Shown: one piece after another, positions 1 to 6,465 of the stretch
Layout of the letters: each line of letters opens with the position of its first letter
How positions within the stretch are numbered: the first letter of the stretch is position 1
NCBI GenBank assembly: GCA_024691265.1
Contig: JAILNT010000421.1
Location: 1-6,522, forward strand
Length of the DNA: 6,522 nucleotides
Origin: Treponema sp.
Lineage (GTDB): Bacteria; Spirochaetota; Spirochaetia; Treponematales; Treponemataceae
Reading direction: 5' to 3'
Translations under genes and position numbers: made by a program
Notes under the pieces: generated by a model
What the model saw: the letters and a program-made list of their open reading frames with translations, nothing else
Told to the model about the DNA's origin: nothing
Database searches by the model: none

Positions 1-904
1 AATAACAGAAGAAGAAATAGTTAATAATTTTGAACCTTATATAACATATCTTGCAGAAGAAAATGATTTTACAAGGGAAGAGTGTCTTAAAAAACTTAAA
101 AGAATGTATGACGGTTATCATTTTTCAAGAAAGATGGAAGGAGTATATAATCCTTTTAGCCTGTTAAATACATTTGAAAAAAGAGAATATAATAACTATT
201 GGTTCGAGACTGGGACACCTTCGTTTTTGATAAAGAAACTGCAAAAAAGTAATATGGATTATAAAGATTTTACAAACGGTGTAACACTGGATTCTTTAGA
301 ATTAAAAGATTATAGAGATGATAACCCCGACCCAGTACCATTATTTTATCAGACAGGCTATCTGACTATAAAAGATTATGATGAAGACTTTGATTTATAC
401 ACTCTAAAATATCCGAATGATGAAGTAAAGATTTCATTCTTAAAAAGTCTTGCACCATATATTTTTCATAAAGAAAATGAACCAAGATGGCTTGATATAG
501 GGCATTTTGGAAAAGATATAGCAAATGGCAACATAGAAAATATGATGCAGAGATTTTCGTCATTATTTGCAAGCCTGCCTTATACTAGTGTTAAAGAAAA
601 GAATAAGAGTACAGTAATAGAGCAGAATTTTCAGAATGTAATATACATAGTGTTTACCTTGCTTGGGAAATGGTCAAGAGTAGAAGAATACAGTGCCTTA
701 GGAAGGGTGGATTGTGTACTTGAAACAGAAGAGAAAGTATATATATTCGAGTTTAAGAGAGACGGCAGTATAGAAGAAGCTTTTAAGCAGATAGAAGAAA
801 AGAATTATGCAGAAAAATATAAGGCAAGCGGCAAGAAAATAATAAAGATAGCAGTGAACTTTTCAAGCGAAAAGAGAAATATTGCTGAATGGAATTTTAG
901 ATAA
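1..904 (+). CDS. AAA-ATPase-like / PD-(D/E)XK nuclease-like protein (5' end off window)
   Basis: Open from the left edge in frame 2 with no stop, giving about 300 visible residues; the ATG at 104 is internal, because the reading frame upstream of it (TEEEIVNNFEPY..) already belongs to the family. The visible part begins in the C-terminal half of the AAA-ATPase-like domain (MYDGYHFS and YNPFSLLNTF are typical family blocks), so the Walker motifs would lie off-window. The C-terminal domain is a PD-(D/E)XK nuclease-like fold: GRVD (Asp codon 710-712), then EFK (Glu codon 749-751, Lys 755-757), then a downstream Gln in KQIEEKNYAEKY, and a conserved VNFSSEKRNI end. All catalytic-type residues are present, so the nuclease core looks intact. 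Families of this architecture occur in many copies in Treponema, Bacteroides and clostridial genomes; their biological role is not established. The gene converges on the minus-strand operon, and its stop codon abuts the shared terminator. Confidence 0.85.
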   Translation, partial: ITEEEIVNNFEPYITYLAEENDFTREECLKKLKRMYDGYHFSRKMEGVYNPFSLLNTFEKREYNNYWFETGTPSFLIKKLQKSNMDYKDFTNGVTLDSLELKDYRDDNPDPVPLFYQTGYLTIKDYDEDFDLYTLKYPNDEVKISFLKSLAPYIFHKENEPRWLDIGHFGKDIANGNIENMMQRFSSLFASLPYTSVKEKNKSTVIEQNFQNVIYIVFTLLGKWSRVEEYSALGRVDCVLETEEKVYIFEFKRDGSIEEAFKQIEEKNYAEKYKASGKKIIKIAVNFSSEKRNIAEWNFR

Positions 905-940
905 AAAAATGCACCCTTAGAATTAAATTTTAAGGGTGCA
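903..940 (-). terminator. Rho-independent terminator of the minus-strand operon
   Basis: A perfect 10-bp inverted repeat, TGCACCCTTA (910-919) and TAAGGGTGCA (931-940), encloses an 11-nt loop. On the minus strand it is followed by seven T residues (complement of 903-909), the canonical intrinsic terminator layout, 31 nt after the stop codon of the SPOR-domain gene. On the plus strand the same hairpin lies 5 nt after the stop of the convergent nuclease gene but is followed only by ATTAATTTC, so termination in that direction would be weaker. The T-tract overlaps the last two bases of the plus-strand stop codon, so the two genes share the site. Confidence 0.92.
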
Positions 941-971
941 ATTAATTTCAGTTACTGTTAAATATTATAAG

Positions 972-1886
972 TTATTTCTTTGCAGCACTTGAATTTGTTA
1001 CATAGCTACCTGTAAAGCCTTCTACTTGTGCAATTCTTTTTTGCCAGTATTCAGCTTCGCTTTTTGTTACATAAGGACCAACTCTTACACGATAATACAT
1101 TTTTCCATTGCTATCTGTGTAAGTAAAGATTTCACTTTGAATCTTGTTTGAATCAAGTTTTTCTCTTGCAGAATCAGCTCTGTTTTTATCTGTAAATGAA
1201 GCAGCTTGTACCCAGAACTGGTCAGCAAGTGTATTCGATTTTTTCGTAGACTTATTATAATTTGTAGTTGCTGGCTTTGAAGTTGTTTTTGTAGTTGTTG
1301 TATTTGTTACAGCAGGTCTAGGTGTTATTGTAGCAGCAGTTGTTTTTTGATTTGCATTTGTAGAAGCTGTTTCTGTCATAGCTTTTTCTGTCTTTGCATT
1401 TGTAGGTTGTACATTACTTGCTACTGGAGAACTACTGTAAATGTTTGTGTTTGTAGAATAAACTGTCATATTACCAGTTTGTTCTGAAGAGGAATCAGAT
1501 GTTTTATTATTAGATTCTGTTGCTTGAGATGTTGAATTTGAATTGTTATCTAGTTTATTTGTGTTTGTTGCAAGAGGTTGCAAAGGCTCTATAGAGTTGT
1601 TTTCCATATTTGAGCTATTTACAACAGGATTTCCATTTGTATCGTATTCTACATATCCGTTTTGACCTGCAGTTTGTCCAGATGCATCTGTTGTGTATTC
1701 AATTCCATTAATTGAGTTTTCTTCTGTTGTACTTTTTGGATAAAGCCATTCATCACTATATTGAACTGCAGATTCTGCTGGCTCATTCTTAGGTGCTGCT
1801 GAATTCAATATTATAGCAGCTCCCAAAACAACTAATAAAAATACGCCAACTGCGGCAACAATCCATAATGTTCTTTTTTGTTCCAT
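972..1886 (-). CDS. Membrane-anchored SPOR-domain protein
   Basis: A 304-residue protein. Residues 1-6 (MEQKRT) are cytoplasmic and charged, residues 7-28 form one hydrophobic segment (LWIVAAVGVFLLVVLGAA..), so it is probably an N-in, single-pass inner-membrane protein. Residues 32-218 are a low-complexity periplasmic linker rich in Ser, Thr and Asn (for example TNTTTTKTTS), and residues 222-297 are a SPOR domain (FWVQAASF, then YYRVRVGPY, then AEYWQKRI). SPOR domains bind denuded glycan strands of septal peptidoglycan; a role in division or envelope remodelling is an inference. The start at 1886 is chosen because GAGGGA lies 9 nt upstream; in-frame ATGs at 1913 and 2024 lack a ribosome site and would extend into coaE. 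The gene follows coaE after 13 nt and is the last of the operon. DedD/FtsN-like proteins share this plan, but no FtsN-specific motif is seen. Confidence 0.88.
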   Translation of the reverse strand: MEQKRTLWIVAAVGVFLLVVLGAAIILNSAAPKNEPAESAVQYSDEWLYPKSTTEENSINGIEYTTDASGQTAGQNGYVEYDTNGNPVVNSSNMENNSIEPLQPLATNTNKLDNNSNSTSQATESNNKTSDSSSEQTGNMTVYSTNTNIYSSSPVASNVQPTNAKTEKAMTETASTNANQKTTAATITPRPAVTNTTTTKTTSKPATTNYNKSTKKSNTLADQFWVQAASFTDKNRADSAREKLDSNKIQSEIFTYTDSNGKMYYRVRVGPYVTKSEAEYWQKRIAQVEGFTGSYVTNSSAAKK

Positions 1887-1895
1887 ACTATCTAT

Positions 1896-1901
1896 TCCCT
1901 C
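1896..1901 (-). promoter_or_regulatory. Ribosome binding site of the SPOR-domain gene
   Basis: GAGGGA on the minus strand lies 9 nt before the ATG at 1886-1884. It overlaps the coaE stop codon TGA (1902-1900), so ribosomes terminating on coaE would be positioned to restart here. It decides the start against the two longer in-frame alternatives. Confidence 0.7.
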
Positions 1902-2502
1902 ATAGGTATTCATCAAGAAAATGCGATATTTTCTTTGAAAGATTAGCTCGAGAGCCAACATTCCATATTCTGTATATATCGGCAGCTGATTTTTTATATT
2001 CAGTAAAAAGTGTTTTTTGAGCATTAAATCGAGCTAATATATTTTTTATTTTCATATTATCTCTTTTTATAGCTCTGCATAGTCTTATGATTTTTGGTGC
2101 ATCTATAAAAAGTACTTTGTCACACAGTTTTATGGCATCTAATTTATACATAACTGTTGCATTGAATATAATATTTTTTCCTTTGTTGTTATCTAAAAAT
2201 TCTTTTAGCAATTCGTTTACAATAGGATAAACTATATTTTCCTGCTTTTTTATTAAAGCTTTATCTGCAAAAATTAATGCACCTAGCTGTCTTCTGTTTA
2301 GACTTCCATCAGTATTTTTTATTTCAATGTTTTTGCTTTTTGCAAGTTCTGAAAAAGTTTCAAATATTTTATTTTTTGCTTTTTCAATTGCCTGGTGCAC
2401 CAATATATCAAAGTCTATAGCTACAAAATTATGTTCTTTTTCAAGTATGTCGCTGGCAGCATTTTTACCGGCTGCCATTGGACCTGTTACACATAGAATC
2501 AA
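1900..2502 (-). CDS. coaE: Dephospho-CoA kinase, divergent
   Basis: A 200-residue protein of normal CoaE length, which phosphorylates dephospho-CoA with ATP to give CoA, the last step of CoA synthesis in the cytosol. Visible motifs are a P-loop at 7-14 (GPMAAGKN), the substrate-site DxD at 30-32 (IDFDILVHQ), the family block RRQLGALIFAD at 70-80, the lid-region RFNAQ at 158-162, and the C-terminal IWNVGS at 179-184. Several usual residues differ: Asn14 replaces the Ser/Thr of the P-loop, Tyr92 stands in the usual His-Pro pair, and the PLLxE segment reads IIFNATVMYK (111-120). The start codon is TTG: an in-frame TGA lies three codons upstream, the P-loop begins at residue 7, and GGGGTGA sits 6 nt upstream. 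The start overlaps the polA stop (TTGA), which implies translational coupling. The divergence may simply be lineage-typical. Confidence 0.87.
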   Translation of the reverse strand: MILCVTGPMAAGKNAASDILEKEHNFVAIDFDILVHQAIEKAKNKIFETFSELAKSKNIEIKNTDGSLNRRQLGALIFADKALIKKQENIVYPIVNELLKEFLDNNKGKNIIFNATVMYKLDAIKLCDKVLFIDAPKIIRLCRAIKRDNMKIKNILARFNAQKTLFTEYKKSAADIYRIWNVGSRANLSKKISHFLDEYL

Positions 2503-5396
2503 TGGAATTCACCCCAATTTTTTCCATATTCGATAGAAACTCTAAGAGGTACACTTAATTTTATTGCACCTTCCATTTCTTTTTTCACTATGTTTATCGT
2601 CTTTTCTATTTCCGTTTTTGAGTCCGGACATTCAAGTATAAGTTCATCGTGAACCTGTAAAAGTATGTGAGCTTTGCTTTTTGCTTTTTGCAAGCTATTA
2701 CTAACATTTATCATGGCTTTTTTCACAATATCTGCTGCTGTTCCCTGTATAGGTGTGTTTACGGCAACTCTTTCTGCTGCAGCTTTTTCAATTTTATTTT
2801 TGCTGTTTATGTTTGCTATATAGCGTTTTCTTCCGCTTATTGTTTCTACATATCCATTTTCTTCTGCATTTTTTATGCATTCTGCAATGAAATTAGATAT
2901 GCCGGAATAAAGCTTATGATAGCTATCGATAAATGATTTTGCCATGGTTCTTGATATGCCAAGTTCTTTTGCCAGTCTGAATGCACTCATTCCATAAATA
3001 ATTCCAAAGTTTATGGTTTTTGCAATTCTTCTCATTTCTGGGTTTACCATTTCTATTGGTGTTTGATAGATTAGAGCTGCGGTTGCTTTGTGAACGTCTG
3101 TTCCTTCTATAAAAGCTTTGCATAGATTTTCATCTTTTGAAAGATGAGCTAAAACAACTAATTCTATTTGAGAATAGTCCGCACTTATAAGGACAGTTCC
3201 TTCTTTTGCTGTAAATGCACTTCTTATTCTTCTTCCTTCTTCATCTCTTACAGGAATATTTTGAAGATTAGGGTCTTTACTGCTTAATCTTCCTGTCGCT
3301 GTTCCTGTTTGTAAAAATGTTGTATGTATTCTTTCTTTAGAATCTGCAAGCTGTGGAAGTGTATCGACATAAGTTGATTGTAGTTTTGTGTACATTCTGT
3401 ATTTGAGAATCATTGCAGGTACTGCATTCAGACTTGCAAGTTCTTCTAATACGGCGGTGTCGGTTGAATAGCCTGTTTTTGTTTTTTTACCAGTAGGAAG
3501 TTTTAATTCTTCAAATAGAACCTGCTGTAATTGTTTTGTCGAAGCAATATTAAATTCATGTCCTACACTGTCATATATATCTTTCTGAATAGAATCTATT
3601 TTGGCTTCTAATTCTGTGTGATATTTTTCAAGGGATTCCTTTGAAAGATGAATGCCTCTTATTTCCATTTCTGCAAGTATTGGAAGCAGTTTCATTTCTA
3701 TATCTGTAAATATTTCGTATAGCTTGTTTTTCTTTAGTTCTTCTTTAGCAAGAAGCCATAGTTGCAATGTGAAATCAGAATCTTCTGCACCATAATTGGC
3801 TGCTGTATTATATTCAACATCTGCGAAAGATTTTCCTTTTTCAACTATATCATCATATTCAACACCTGAAAGATGTAATTTTTTTTCTGCAAGACTTTCA
3901 AGGGCAAATGGTGATTTTCCGCCTTCATCAGGAGAAAGCAGCCAGTATGCAATCATTGTATCTGCGATTTTACAAGCTGGAAATGCTATAGAACTTTCTT
4001 TTTTTTCTTCATGTTGTTGAATATCTTCAAAAAGACTCATCTGTGCTTGTTGTGTTTTATTTTTTTCAGCAGTTCCAAAATTAATGCCAGCAGTTCTTAA
4101 TACTTCATAATCGAATTTTCCATTGTGAAGCACGATTGTGACATTTTTATTGCAAAATAGTCTTTCTAGTTCTTTTAGGGCATCATCTTTTTTTATTAGA
4201 GAAAGATTATTTAGATTGTTTAATATAAGTGGAATATATATTCCTTCTCCCTTTTTATACGAAAGAGAAAAACCTACAAGTTTTGCCTTTAGTGTATCAA
4301 GTCCATCTGTTTCTGTATCAAATGCAACTGTTTTTTCTTCAGTTTTTAATATTTCATCTATGAAATTTTTTAATTCTTCAAGTGAAGTACAGCCTTTGTA
4401 ATTTCCTTTATTCTTTTCGATACATTTTTCTTCTTGAGAAGTTTCTTCTGATAATGGCTCTAAAGCTTTGTCAGAAGTTGTCCTATATGATTTTGCAACA
4501 GAAGGAACTCCATAGCTATCAAGTAAATCTGCTGCATTTGTGTATTCCAAATGTACTTCAAGCTTACTTAGCCAATCTGTATTTTCAATATTGAAATCTT
4601 TTAAATTCGATTTTTCAAAAGGTACTTCTGTGCAAAGTTTTACAAGTTTTTGAGAAAAATATGCGTCGTCTTTGTGCTCTTTTAGTTTTTTGCCTAAAGC
4701 TCCTTTTATTGATTCTACATTTGAATAGATATTATCTAATGATTTATATTCATTTAGAAGCTTTGCTGCGGTTTTAAAGCCTACTCCCTGAACTCCTGGT
4801 ATATTATCAGCTGTATCTCCCATTAAAGAAAGCATGTCTAACATTTGTTCAGGTTCAACACCCCATTCTGCTATAACTCCGTCTTTATCGCATTCTTCCC
4901 AGCCTCCGGAGCTGCTTTTGCTTGGTTTTAGTATTGTTGTGCTTTTTCCTACTAATTGCATTAAATCTTTGTCACCGCTTAATATCTTGCAGGAAATATT
5001 TTCTTTTTCACATTTGCTGGCAATAGAAGCTATGATATCATCTGCTTCATATCCATCACACCTTATTGTTGGAATGCCCAGTGTTTTTAATATATCTTCT
5101 ATCCATGCTACCTGTGCATGAAGGTCATCTGGTGTTTTATTTCTTGTTGCTTTATAAGCTTCATACATTTCATGTCTGAATGTTGGAGTTTTTGAATCAA
5201 ATGCTGCAACCATGTAGCGTGGATTATAGTTTTTTAGTATGTTTCTGATATTTCTGAAGAAACCAAAAACAGCGGATACATTTTCACCTTTTTCATTTGT
5301 AAGCGGGTGTGTCAGGAATGCAAAATATTCTCTATAGATAAGCCCATAAGAATCCAATATGTATACGGTATCTGCGTTAAAAAGCTCGTTTGACAT
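2499..5396 (-). CDS. polA: DNA polymerase I (5' nuclease, 3'-5' exonuclease, polymerase)
   Basis: A 965-residue Pol I that removes RNA primers and fills gaps in lagging-strand synthesis and repair. Residues 1-295 form the 5' nuclease with its metal ligands present (LDSYG 14-18, EADD 117-120, GDKD 141-144, GDTADNIPG 193-201). A charged linker (about 303-335) leads to the proofreading domain, whose three motifs are intact: FDTETDG 359-365 (Asp360, Glu362), NGKFDYE 425-431 and YGAED 535-539. The polymerase follows from about 560: motif A SADYSQIEL 738-746 (Asp740), motif B RRIAKTINFGIIYG 789-802 (Lys793, Phe797, Tyr801) and motif C QVHDE 914-918 (Asp917). Phe797 suggests discrimination against dideoxynucleotides, as in E. 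coli. Oddities are Val747 where the family has Arg, and a charged insertion at about 440-470 carrying QMSLF. An in-frame TAA four codons upstream fixes the ATG; no Shine-Dalgarno is visible. Confidence 0.97.
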   Translation of the reverse strand: MSNELFNADTVYILDSYGLIYREYFAFLTHPLTNEKGENVSAVFGFFRNIRNILKNYNPRYMVAAFDSKTPTFRHEMYEAYKATRNKTPDDLHAQVAWIEDILKTLGIPTIRCDGYEADDIIASIASKCEKENISCKILSGDKDLMQLVGKSTTILKPSKSSSGGWEECDKDGVIAEWGVEPEQMLDMLSLMGDTADNIPGVQGVGFKTAAKLLNEYKSLDNIYSNVESIKGALGKKLKEHKDDAYFSQKLVKLCTEVPFEKSNLKDFNIENTDWLSKLEVHLEYTNAADLLDSYGVPSVAKSYRTTSDKALEPLSEETSQEEKCIEKNKGNYKGCTSLEELKNFIDEILKTEEKTVAFDTETDGLDTLKAKLVGFSLSYKKGEGIYIPLILNNLNNLSLIKKDDALKELERLFCNKNVTIVLHNGKFDYEVLRTAGINFGTAEKNKTQQAQMSLFEDIQQHEEKKESSIAFPACKIADTMIAYWLLSPDEGGKSPFALESLAEKKLHLSGVEYDDIVEKGKSFADVEYNTAANYGAEDSDFTLQLWLLAKEELKKNKLYEIFTDIEMKLLPILAEMEIRGIHLSKESLEKYHTELEAKIDSIQKDIYDSVGHEFNIASTKQLQQVLFEELKLPTGKKTKTGYSTDTAVLEELASLNAVPAMILKYRMYTKLQSTYVDTLPQLADSKERIHTTFLQTGTATGRLSSKDPNLQNIPVRDEEGRRIRSAFTAKEGTVLISADYSQIELVVLAHLSKDENLCKAFIEGTDVHKATAALIYQTPIEMVNPEMRRIAKTINFGIIYGMSAFRLAKELGISRTMAKSFIDSYHKLYSGISNFIAECIKNAEENGYVETISGRKRYIANINSKNKIEKAAAERVAVNTPIQGTAADIVKKAMINVSNSLQKAKSKAHILLQVHDELILECPDSKTEIEKTINIVKKEMEGAIKLSVPLRVSIEYGKNWGEFH
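2509..2515 (-). promoter_or_regulatory. Ribosome binding site of coaE (TTG start)
   Basis: GGGGTGA on the minus strand lies 6 nt before the TTG at 2502-2500. The same bases encode the last polA codons (Trp-Gly-Glu). The strength of this site supports the non-ATG start and coupling of coaE translation to polA. Confidence 0.7.
3987..4079 (-). other. Polar insertion in the Pol I exonuclease domain with a clamp-binding-like motif
   Basis: Pol I residues about 440-470 form a Gln/Glu/Lys-rich stretch between exonuclease motif II and the IADTMIAYWLL helix, where E. coli Pol I has only a short connection. It contains QMSLF (residues 452-456, bases 4029-4043), which fits the bacterial beta-clamp-binding pentapeptide consensus QL(S/D)LF and is close to the QMSLL motif of MutS. 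The flanks (EKNKTQQA and EDIQQHEEKKE) look disordered, as expected for an exposed peptide. Clamp binding is an inference. Confidence 0.55.
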
Positions 5397-5402
5397 ATTG
5401 GA

Positions 5403-5431
5403 AGTTTAGTGCAAAAAATGACTATGGGCAA
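5403..5431 (-). promoter_or_regulatory. Possible sigma-70-type promoter of polA, leaderless spacing
   Basis: On the minus strand, TTGCCC (5431-5426) and TAAACT (5408-5403) are separated by 17 nt and each match the -35 and -10 consensus at four of six positions. Only six bases separate the -10 box from the polA ATG, so transcription would begin at or next to the start codon. That would account for the missing Shine-Dalgarno. In such AT-rich DNA matches of this quality occur by chance, so this is a weak call. Confidence 0.3.
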
Positions 5432-5440
5432 TAAATATTT

Positions 5441-5950
5441 TTATATATCAAGCTGAACGACATTTGCAGTAGGAATAGCCTGTGCATAGATACTTCTAGC
5501 CTTTTTGTAAGGGTTATGAGTTTCTGTGTCTGCAATTTGTTCTTTCACTTCTTGTATATTCTTTTTTAGCAATGTCTGATTTATAGAATTTTGTTCAATA
5601 ACTTTTGATTTTAATAAATTTAGTTCTGTTTTTAGAGCTTGTATAGGTGTTTTAGAAGCTATATCAGTGTTGCTAAAATTATTGTAAAGTGATTCTAAAG
5701 GAATTGCTACTTTTTGAAGTGTATTAATACTTCTAACTATATTTTCTTCCATACGAGAATGTATTAATGCACTTTCAGAATCTCCAGTTTCAATCTTAGA
5801 ATGCTGTTTTTCAAGCACTCTAAGATATTCCTGAAACTTTGTTCTCTGTTCTTCAAGTATTGCCTTGAAGCGTTTGAGAATGGCGATTCTTTCATCTAGC
5901 TCTTCTTTAGAAATTGATTGTGTTTTCTTATCCATCGATTTCTGAGCCAT
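5441..5950 (-). CDS. Putative FlgN-like flagellar export chaperone
   Basis: A 169-residue, highly charged, mostly helical protein without signal peptide or membrane segment. Helix-forming heptads at about 16-52 (LDERIAILKRFKAILEEQ.. to VLEKQHSKIE) and 64-90 (MEENIVRSINTLQKVAIPLESLY) resemble the FlgN family, cytoplasmic chaperones that hold the hook-filament junction proteins FlgK and FlgL for export. A second coiled-coil stretch covers 103-142, and the C-terminus is NPYKKARSIYA followed by a hydrophobic QLDI end. Assignment rests on helical pattern and on its position 8 nt after fliS, not on an invariant motif; FliT-type or another flagellar chaperone is possible. The ATG at 5950 has only a weak AGG about 12 nt upstream, so coupling to fliS is likely. 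The ATG at 5935 (residue 6) is an alternative start. It shares the fliS promoter. Confidence 0.65.
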   Translation of the reverse strand: MAQKSMDKKTQSISKEELDERIAILKRFKAILEEQRTKFQEYLRVLEKQHSKIETGDSESALIHSRMEENIVRSINTLQKVAIPLESLYNNFSNTDIASKTPIQALKTELNLLKSKVIEQNSINQTLLKKNIQEVKEQIADTETHNPYKKARSIYAQAIPTANVVQLDI

Positions 5951-5958
5951 TTTTAGAA

Positions 5959-6408
5959 TTAGCCTGTAATGTTTACTGCTGCCTGACGAGTCTGCTTATT
6001 ATAAGCAGGTCCATTTGCTGTACTGTTTGCAGCTGCTCTCCATGACTCACAAAGTTCTGACATCATTTTTCTAACTGATGCGAGAATCTTTTTGTCGTGT
6101 TTTATACTGACTTCAAGAAGTTGCTGGTTAAAGAATACATACAAAGCCATAAGGTTCTTTGCAATATCTCCACCCCTGTCCATATCGAGTGTAACCTGTA
6201 ATTCATTGATGATTTGCTGTGTTTTCTGGATATTCGCATTGAATCTTTCAATAAAGGGAACTTCGATTTTTCCGTCATTACCTATGCGAGAGATTGCTTC
6301 ATCCATTTGTCTTACAGCCTCTTCATAAAGCATAACAACTAGTTTTCCCTGACTAGCTGTTTTTACGCCTGTGTCTCTGTAAGCATTGTAACCCTGCATA
6401 TATGCCAT
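5959..6408 (-). CDS. fliS: Flagellar export chaperone FliS
   Basis: A 149-residue protein of usual FliS length. FliS binds the C-terminus of flagellin in the cytoplasm, prevents premature polymerisation and delivers it to the flagellar type III export gate. Signature blocks are visible: YNAYRDTGVKTASQGKLVVMLYEEAV (7-32, read in two parts as YNAYRD..VKTAS and GKLVVMLYEEAV), NIQKTQQIINELQVTLD (59-75), then GGDIAKNLMALYVFF (79-93) and a conserved Trp123 in the last helix. The tail (130-149) is polar and probably disordered. The start at 6408 is preceded by a G-rich ribosome site at 5 nt; extension to a TTG at 6423 would have no such site and would run through it. It is the first gene after a sigma-28-type promoter and precedes the FlgN-like gene by 8 nt. 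Confidence 0.95.
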   Translation of the reverse strand: MAYMQGYNAYRDTGVKTASQGKLVVMLYEEAVRQMDEAISRIGNDGKIEVPFIERFNANIQKTQQIINELQVTLDMDRGGDIAKNLMALYVFFNQQLLEVSIKHDKKILASVRKMMSELCESWRAAANSTANGPAYNKQTRQAAVNITG

Positions 6409-6413
6409 ATTTT

Positions 6414-6419
6414 CCCCCC
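6414..6419 (-). promoter_or_regulatory. Ribosome binding site of fliS, a G6 run
   Basis: Six consecutive G residues on the minus strand, 5 nt before the ATG at 6408-6406, act as the likely Shine-Dalgarno site (GGGGGGA). A homopolymer is an unusual form for this site in such AT-rich DNA. It selects 6408 rather than the upstream TTG as the start. Confidence 0.6.
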
Positions 6420-6438
6420 ACAAGAAAAAACTATGAGA

Positions 6439-6457
6439 AAAAAGCCCATTGCTTTTT
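6439..6457 (-). other. Hairpin in the fliS leader
   Basis: A 7-bp inverted repeat, AAAAAGC and GCTTTTT with a 5-nt loop, lies at the predicted 5' end of the fliS mRNA. On the minus strand it ends in T residues, but only two pairs are G-C, so it is weak as a terminator. It could be a 5'-end stabilising structure or the end of an upstream unit. Confidence 0.35.
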
Positions 6458-6465
6458 AATTTGAT

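Noticed and set aside
366..572. Minus-strand open frame opposite the nuclease gene
   Set aside because: It is antisense to conserved family sequence and contains no recognisable motif.
1..904. Mobile element or part of a defence system
   Set aside because: The nuclease-like domain alone does not show this; no transposase, inverted repeats, partner gene or compositional shift is visible in the window.
1242..1560. Possible tandem repeat or CRISPR-like array
   Set aside because: The repetition is of single Thr/Asn/Ser codons in a coding linker, with no regular unit or spacers.
1887..2024. Longer form of the SPOR protein, starting at 2024 or 1913
   Set aside because: Both starts lie inside coaE, lack a ribosome binding site, and add residues of no domain character before a normal signal-anchor that begins at the 1886 start.
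2327..2536. Plus-strand open frame opposite coaE, and similar ones at 2667-2936, 3796-4020, 4138-4401, 4382-4594, 4834-5121 and 6092-6328
   Set aside because: All lie antisense to strongly supported genes, have Phe/Ser/Cys-rich compositions typical of reversed coding sequence, and show no domain motif.
2923..3123. Minus-strand 66-residue frame inside polA
   Set aside because: It lies on the same strand in another frame within the conserved polymerase domain; composition (Asn/Arg/Ser) is that of a shifted reading.
6409..6423. TTG start adding five residues to FliS
   Set aside because: The G6 ribosome site would be inside the coding sequence, and family alignment begins at the MAYMQGYNAY segment after the ATG at 6408.
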